In this document: positions 59,069 through 64,000 of the stretch, in pieces
Position numbering within the stretch: position 1 is the first letter of the stretch
How the letters are laid out: the number at the start of each line of letters is the position of its first letter
Source: Rhodeus uyekii
Lineage: Eukaryota > Chordata > Actinopteri > Cypriniformes > Acheilognathidae
Direction: 5' to 3'
DNA: 64,000 nt
NCBI GenBank assembly: GCA_037043235.1
Contig: JAWRVZ010000057.1
Span: forward strand, 1,689,501-1,753,500
Translations under genes and position numbers: made by a program
The notes under the pieces: generated by a model
What the model saw: the letters and a program-made list of their open reading frames with translations, nothing else
The model's database searches: none
Told to the model about the DNA's origin: nothing

Positions 59069-59221
59069 AGATAGATAGATAGATAGATCAGACATATATA
59101 GATAGATATATCAGACATATATAGATAGATAGCTCAGACATATATAGATAGATATATCAAACATATATAGATAGATAGATCAGACATATATAGATAGATA
59201 GATAGATAGATAGATAGATCA

Positions 59222-59257
<36 letters not shown>

Positions 59258-59356
59258 TAGATAGATCAGACATATATAGATAGATCAGACATAGATAGAT
59301 AGATAGTTAGATAGATAGATAGATCAGACATTTATAGATAGATAGATAGATCAGAC

Positions 59357-59408
<52 letters not shown>

Positions 59409-59409
59409 G

Positions 59410-59441
<32 letters not shown>

Positions 59442-59450
59442 CAGACATAT

Positions 59451-59484
<34 letters not shown>

Positions 59485-59818
59485 CAGACATATATATATA
59501 TATATATAGATAGATAGATCAGACATATATAGATAGATAGATAGATAGATCAGACATATATATATATATAGATAGATCAGACATATATAGATAGATAGAT
59601 AGATAGATCAGACATATATAGATAGATCAGACATAGATAGATAGTTAGATAGATAGATAGATCAGACATATATAGATAGATCGATAGATCAGACAAATAT
59701 AGATAGATAGATAGATAGATCAGACATATATATATATATATATATATATATAGATATATAGATAGATCAGACATATATAGATAGATCAGACATAGATAGA
59801 TAGATAGATCAGACATAT

Positions 59819-59868
<50 letters not shown>

Positions 59869-60021
59869 CAGACATATATATATATATATATATATAGATA
59901 GATATATAGATAGATCAGACATAGATAGATAGATAGATCAGACATATATATATATATATATATATATATAGATAGATATATAGATAGATCAGACATAGAT
60001 AGATAGATAGATCAGACATAT

Positions 60022-60059
<38 letters not shown>

Positions 60060-60075
60060 CTATCTATCTAATATA
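59069..60075. repeat. Complex GATA minisatellite, about 1 kb
   Basis: (GATA)n and (TA)n blocks are punctuated more than 20 times by the phrase 'gatcagacatatata', giving irregular higher-order units of roughly 20-60 bp. It ends with a short TCTATCTA inversion at 60058-60069. Tyr/Ile/Leu/Ser open frames on the minus strand are translations of the repeat. On the sense strand of npas3 it is TATC-rich. Confidence 0.95.
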
Positions 60076-61667
60076 TAAATAATTTTTGCAATATTTTTAA
60101 ATTACTGCTTTTTCTGTATTACAGTAATGAGAATTTTATGAAATTTTAGGGTGAAATGTGATGATAATACTATATATCTCAAACAGGGTTTACATCATAA
60201 TAATGTGCTTTACTGTATAAAGATATAAAGAAGCATTACTCTATAAAAGTCATAAGAAAATACAAAACAACAGAGAAAACTATTTTGTTATTTTAGTACA
60301 TATTGTTATTTTTAAAATATGATCTGGATTTGTTTTTCTGATGTTCAGAAACAAAGATAGGAAGCCTTTCTTCAAATATCACTGATCGGAAATATCAGTA
60401 AGCTACAAAATACATATGTCATATGAACAAACAACTTTCTCGGTTTGATGAAACACCCTACAATTAATCTCAAACTTCTGAAACAGCAATTATCAGCGCA
60501 ATCAAATCCTCACTCGCTCCGAGTGAGCCACCGCACTAAACAGCCATATTTCCAATCCTATATTCACGTTCCTGATCTCCGTTCAGATCAAAGACCGGCT
60601 AGGAAAGCCTGATGTCAGCACTCTGGAGATACTATCGGCCAGATCCTCCGCCTGACATTAATAACGGCAGGCAGACATCTGAAATGAGAGGGGCTGTATC
60701 AGTCTAGAGATGAGGAGAAATCTGGGCATTGTGCTTATCAGAGTCCTTTAGAGATCAGCGATAGCAGCCATGCTAACCCAGACGCTGCAGACAGGTGTAT
60801 GCTAGCACGCGTCACACAAAGTATCTGTCACTGGGTGTGGATGAAATACGGCCAAAATGGCATGCTAAATTAAAAACAAATGATCTATACGTAGTCTTTT
60901 ATCCTTCAGCAAGTGCTGTACAAAAACAACAACAGGAAAAAGAAGCTCAAAATGTGACACTTTTTTAAGGACACTGATTTAGTTTATAGATATTCACCTG
61001 CTTTATTAAAACACAAATTTGAATTTACTGCAGCTGAGCGGTGTAAAAAAAAAAACAGCAATCAATTGATCATATGCACACCTACTGTGCCATTAGCATT
61101 TAGCAAGGACAATTACGTCATGTGTCATTATTTAAAATTATATAAAGAGAATATACAATCAAATTTCATTCATATTGCTTTACTTTCATATTAATTTAGA
61201 TTCTGTTGTCTTATTAGAGATTATAGACCATTCAAATGTAAAGCGGGAAACAACAAGTAGAAGGTAATTCATATTAATAGTAAAATACAATAGCTGCTAA
61301 TTGATTCATTAAAACATATGAAAGTAATGTTTTGAATAAAAGATGATGCCTTTGTCAGAGCAATGAAGTCAAAAAGATCCAAAAATGGGACTACAAAATG
61401 AAAACATCAGTGAATAACAATCTTTTGTTGAGCTTTGCCTGTTCAGCGGACGATTCTAAAATCACCTGTCATATAGAAACCACCAGCTGTGTCTGTCCAA
61501 GGAATGCTCACTTTCATCATTTTTATCACTTTTAATGTGTAAAATGAAGTAAAGAATATCCAGTTATGACACATTACAGAATAAAATGGTTTGCTTTATT
61601 GGGTCTCAACGTCAATATCAAAAATTGTCCATATTTCAGAATATCAGATATCAGAATAGTTTTTTTT
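60076..61667. other. Intron with candidate conserved block at 60500-60850
   Basis: 60500-60850 is repeat-free ('gtgagccaccgcactaaaca', 'gatactatcggccagatcct'). Elsewhere it is AT-rich and nothing is recognised. Confidence 0.35.
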
Positions 61668-61784
61668 ACATTTACATTTATGCATTTGGCAGATGCTTTT
61701 ATCCAAAGCAACTTTCATTGCATTCAAGCTACACATCTGCATTCTATTCAGTTCTTGCTTTGCCTGGGAATCGAACCCATGAAT
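61668..61784 (-). mobile_element. tRNA-derived SINE, 5'-truncated
   Basis: Minus strand: B-box-like 'gggttcgattcccaggcaaa', then tail 'ttggataaaagcatctgcca' with 'aatgcataaatgtaaatg', the common cyprinid SINE tail, probably LINE-derived. The A-box half is missing. Same family as 30016..30137. Confidence 0.78.
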
Positions 61785-61829
61785 GTTTTTTTGTTATTTT
61801 TTTACTCCCGTTTTGAACAGAATGCACTC

Positions 61830-62040
61830 CAAATGTATTTTCTTCACATTACATCATTCTCATTTACTCACCCAAACCCAATTTACTTTCTTTGCTTCCA
61901 TGAAACATGACATGAAATGTTCAGCAGAATGTCTGAGTCACCATTCACTTTCACTGTATGGAAAAGAGCATTCTAGACAGATTTTACATTTTTTGGGTTA
62001 CTGAGGTGGATAAATTCTGTCGAATAGATGAATCCAATGA
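61830..62040. mobile_element. AGTTCACC-related element fragment
   Basis: 'catttactcacccaaaccca', 'ttctttgcttccatgaaaca' and 'tttcactgtatgg' are phrases typical of the family interior. Terminal repeats are not clear. Confidence 0.45.
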
Positions 62041-63103
62041 CAAACATCTATAAAGACAAAGGATCTAAAACAAAAGGTGAGGAAAAAACCTTCTAAAGTT
62101 CTCTGACCTTGACAATGTTCCGCCAAACCATCTGTTCTTCAGTTAAAACACTCCCACTCCTACAGGCTCTGCGTGTCTGCTTTCATAAACTCTCTCTCTC
62201 TTTCTCTTTTTCTCTCCATCCCTCCTTGAAGTCTACTCAGTTAAGCACAAAACAGTGTCTATTGTTCCACAATTGGCGTGCCAGACTATCTGCTGCACCT
62301 CTAATTTTTCAGTCATCCAATTATTAACGGCCTTTGTTGACTTTGAGATTACTGCTGATTCTTCCTCTTTTCCATAATGTTTCCAGCTTGACATCAAGAT
62401 GGAGAAGGTCTAACTTTGGTTCCCCAAAGGACGCCGCCCAGGAAACCTTGACATGCACAAAGACAGGCACGCGGACGAGCCTGCCCTGCCGAGAACGATA
62501 AGGTCACCTGTGGGATTGCTGAGATTATCTCTGTCAAGCACTCGGACGCAGTGCAGTCAAATGATGCATCATGCAGTCATTTTCAGCAGGAAAAAATCAA
62601 TTTCTTCACTAGGTCGCTATTTGCTTTTCAAAGTGCCCTTGTAGTCTTTGGCTCGAAGCACTTATCAATTTAAATGTTGTGAATTAATAATGTTTTTAAG
62701 CCACGTTCCTTGTATAAGCAGGGAAAAGCTTCCACCCGTCACTTTTTGGTCAGTCCCATGTGGGCGACATATGTGGCTGGTTATTCAATGGTGGAGATAA
62801 AAACCTTTGAATAAGAATAACAACCCATCTGAATATGGAACAGATTGTTTCCATTTTTGAATTTCTACCACACAAATGATTATGACTTAAAATCTTAAAC
62901 AAATTGCAAAAAGTACATATATACAGTTCTGCATGTTTTGTGTCAGTGTACGGACATACTGTGTATTTTGTAAAACTCATGACTGTTTGAAAAGCAGTAG
63001 AAGTTCAGTTGCAATGATGAAAGATGGAAATTAATAAATTACAATAGAAATAATAATACAAAATATAAAAGTACATTTCAAAACTATCTATAAAAATATG
63101 CCT

Positions 63104-63110
<7 letters not shown>
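62041..63110. other. Intron with repeat-poor block at 62340-62660
   Basis: 'atggagaaggtctaactttg' and 'gacgccgcccaggaaacctt' lie in repeat-free sequence. No exon signature is evident. The rest is unremarkable. Confidence 0.35.
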
Positions 63111-63112
<2 letters not shown>

Positions 63113-63149
<37 letters not shown>

Positions 63150-63170
63150 TTACACACACACACACACAAA
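63113..63170. repeat. (TA)n and (CA)n microsatellites
   Basis: TA about 16 units, then a short CA run. Confidence 0.88.
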
Positions 63171-63308
63171 CAAGCATATACATACATATATATTTGTAAG
63201 TACATAGAATAAATTAAAAACAAATACATTTCCAAATAAAATAGGTTTTTTTACAATACGTAAAATGAATGAAAAATAATACTGAGTATGAGAATTCAAT
63301 CTATATGT

Positions 63309-63309
<1 letters not shown>

Positions 63310-63346
<37 letters not shown>
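63310..63346. repeat. (GA)n microsatellite
   Basis: About 18 GA units. The remaining sequence to 64000 is AT-rich intron with a repeat-poor patch at 63690-63860. Confidence 0.9.
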
Positions 63347-63352
<6 letters not shown>

Positions 63353-64000
63353 TAATTAGGTAGTCTGAAAATGCTTAAAACAAGATGTAATATGCCTTTA
63401 AAAAAAGAAGAGGATAATACAAAAAGAGTATATGTTTTTTTTAATACTAATCAGTTCTCATTTATGTAATTAAAGTGGATTATTAACACTTATGTTTCCA
63501 TCCACTTATTTTTATGAACATTTTGGGATATTGTATAAAAATCAATGAATGGAAATGTCATGATGCTCATAAATTCTAACAATGCACATAAAAAACGTAT
63601 GTGCTCAATTGAGTCTGATAGATTTGGTATCCGATAAGTGCAACTAAAATGAAAACACATTTATAAATTCCTGCGCATCAAAAAGACATGTGACTGCGAT
63701 GGGATGGCATAACTGGGCTAACCAGCGGACCGATCTCCTTGCACAGCGTCTCAAGTGTTTTGGTCATTCCGAAATGCCTGAGCAAAGTCATCAAAGTGGT
63801 TTAGTATAATTACCTCTCAGAACTGTCTATGACTGCGCTCAGGATTTCGAATGCCAGATAACATGATCATGTTTACTGTATTTAAGAAGTGAAATTCATT
63901 TGTGATAAAGAAAATTATTACACAGTGGCTTCTCCTACTGCAGCAACTTCCAATGTTCTTATTTCTTACAAATATTTTATGCTATATTCCTATTTTGCAC

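Noticed and set aside
59332..59816. Open frames rich in Leu-Ser-Ile-Tyr
   Set aside because: They are translations of the GATA array; unit changes do not preserve a reading frame.
59069..60075. CRISPR-like repeat-spacer array
   Set aside because: Units are irregular GATA/TA microsatellite variants without unique spacers, in a vertebrate genome.
61668..61784. Functional tRNA gene suggested by the B-box-like sequence
   Set aside because: Only a B-box-like half is present, with a SINE tail and no cloverleaf.
61566..61910. 114-codon plus-strand frame
   Set aside because: Runs across a SINE fragment and an AGTTCACC-related fragment; not a gene.

Overview
The window is vertebrate, almost certainly teleost and probably cyprinid, nuclear DNA. 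It is AT-rich, dense in di- and tetranucleotide microsatellites, and carries fish-type mobile elements: hAT, pogo/Tigger-like and Tc1 DNA transposons, a DIRS tyrosine-recombinase retroelement, a Ty3/gypsy element with a tRNA-Pro-type primer site, a tRNA-derived SINE, and the short 'AGTTCACC' and 'GTTACC' inverted-repeat elements. The cyprinid assignment rests on recognising these repeat families by eye.

One host coding segment is recognised: a 178-bp exon on the minus strand at 12125..12302, encoding part of the PAS-A region of NPAS3 (a neuronal bHLH-PAS transcription factor) and the serine-rich linker after it. Both splice sites are visible, phase 0 upstream and phase 1 downstream. The rest reads as intron of this minus-strand gene: at least about 12 kb of the downstream intron (1..12124) and at least about 51 kb of the upstream intron (12303..64000). 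No second npas3 exon was found.

Layout: 1..8.7 kb, AT-rich intron with an AGTTCACC element, a foldback, a pogo-like element and candidate conserved non-coding blocks. 9.0..10.45 kb, decayed DIRS element. 12.1..12.3 kb, npas3 exon. 14.4..18.1 kb, GTTACC element, hAT element with a precise 8-bp target duplication, and an LTR-like repeat. 18.1..25.5 kb, mostly unique sequence with strong candidate enhancer blocks and a TATC/TA/GATA hairpin. 25.6..31 kb, pogo-like copy and a Tc1 element holding two younger insertions. 31..42 kb, mixed unique sequence, a pogo-like element nested in an older repeat, a (CA)n tract of about 190 bp, and a second LTR-like repeat. 43..50.2 kb, dispersed repeats and an internally deleted gypsy element. 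50..58.4 kb, AGTTCACC elements, a pogo-like copy inverted relative to the one at 25.6 kb, another inverted-repeat element and a second Tc1 fragment. 59.07..60.08 kb, complex GATA array. 60..64 kb, unique sequence, a SINE fragment and simple repeats.

No intact transposase, reverse transcriptase or other complete protein gene is present. Most longer open frames are chance frames or lie in repeats. Candidate regulatory blocks were picked by eye (low repeat content, homeodomain, octamer and GATA motifs) and need cross-species alignment.
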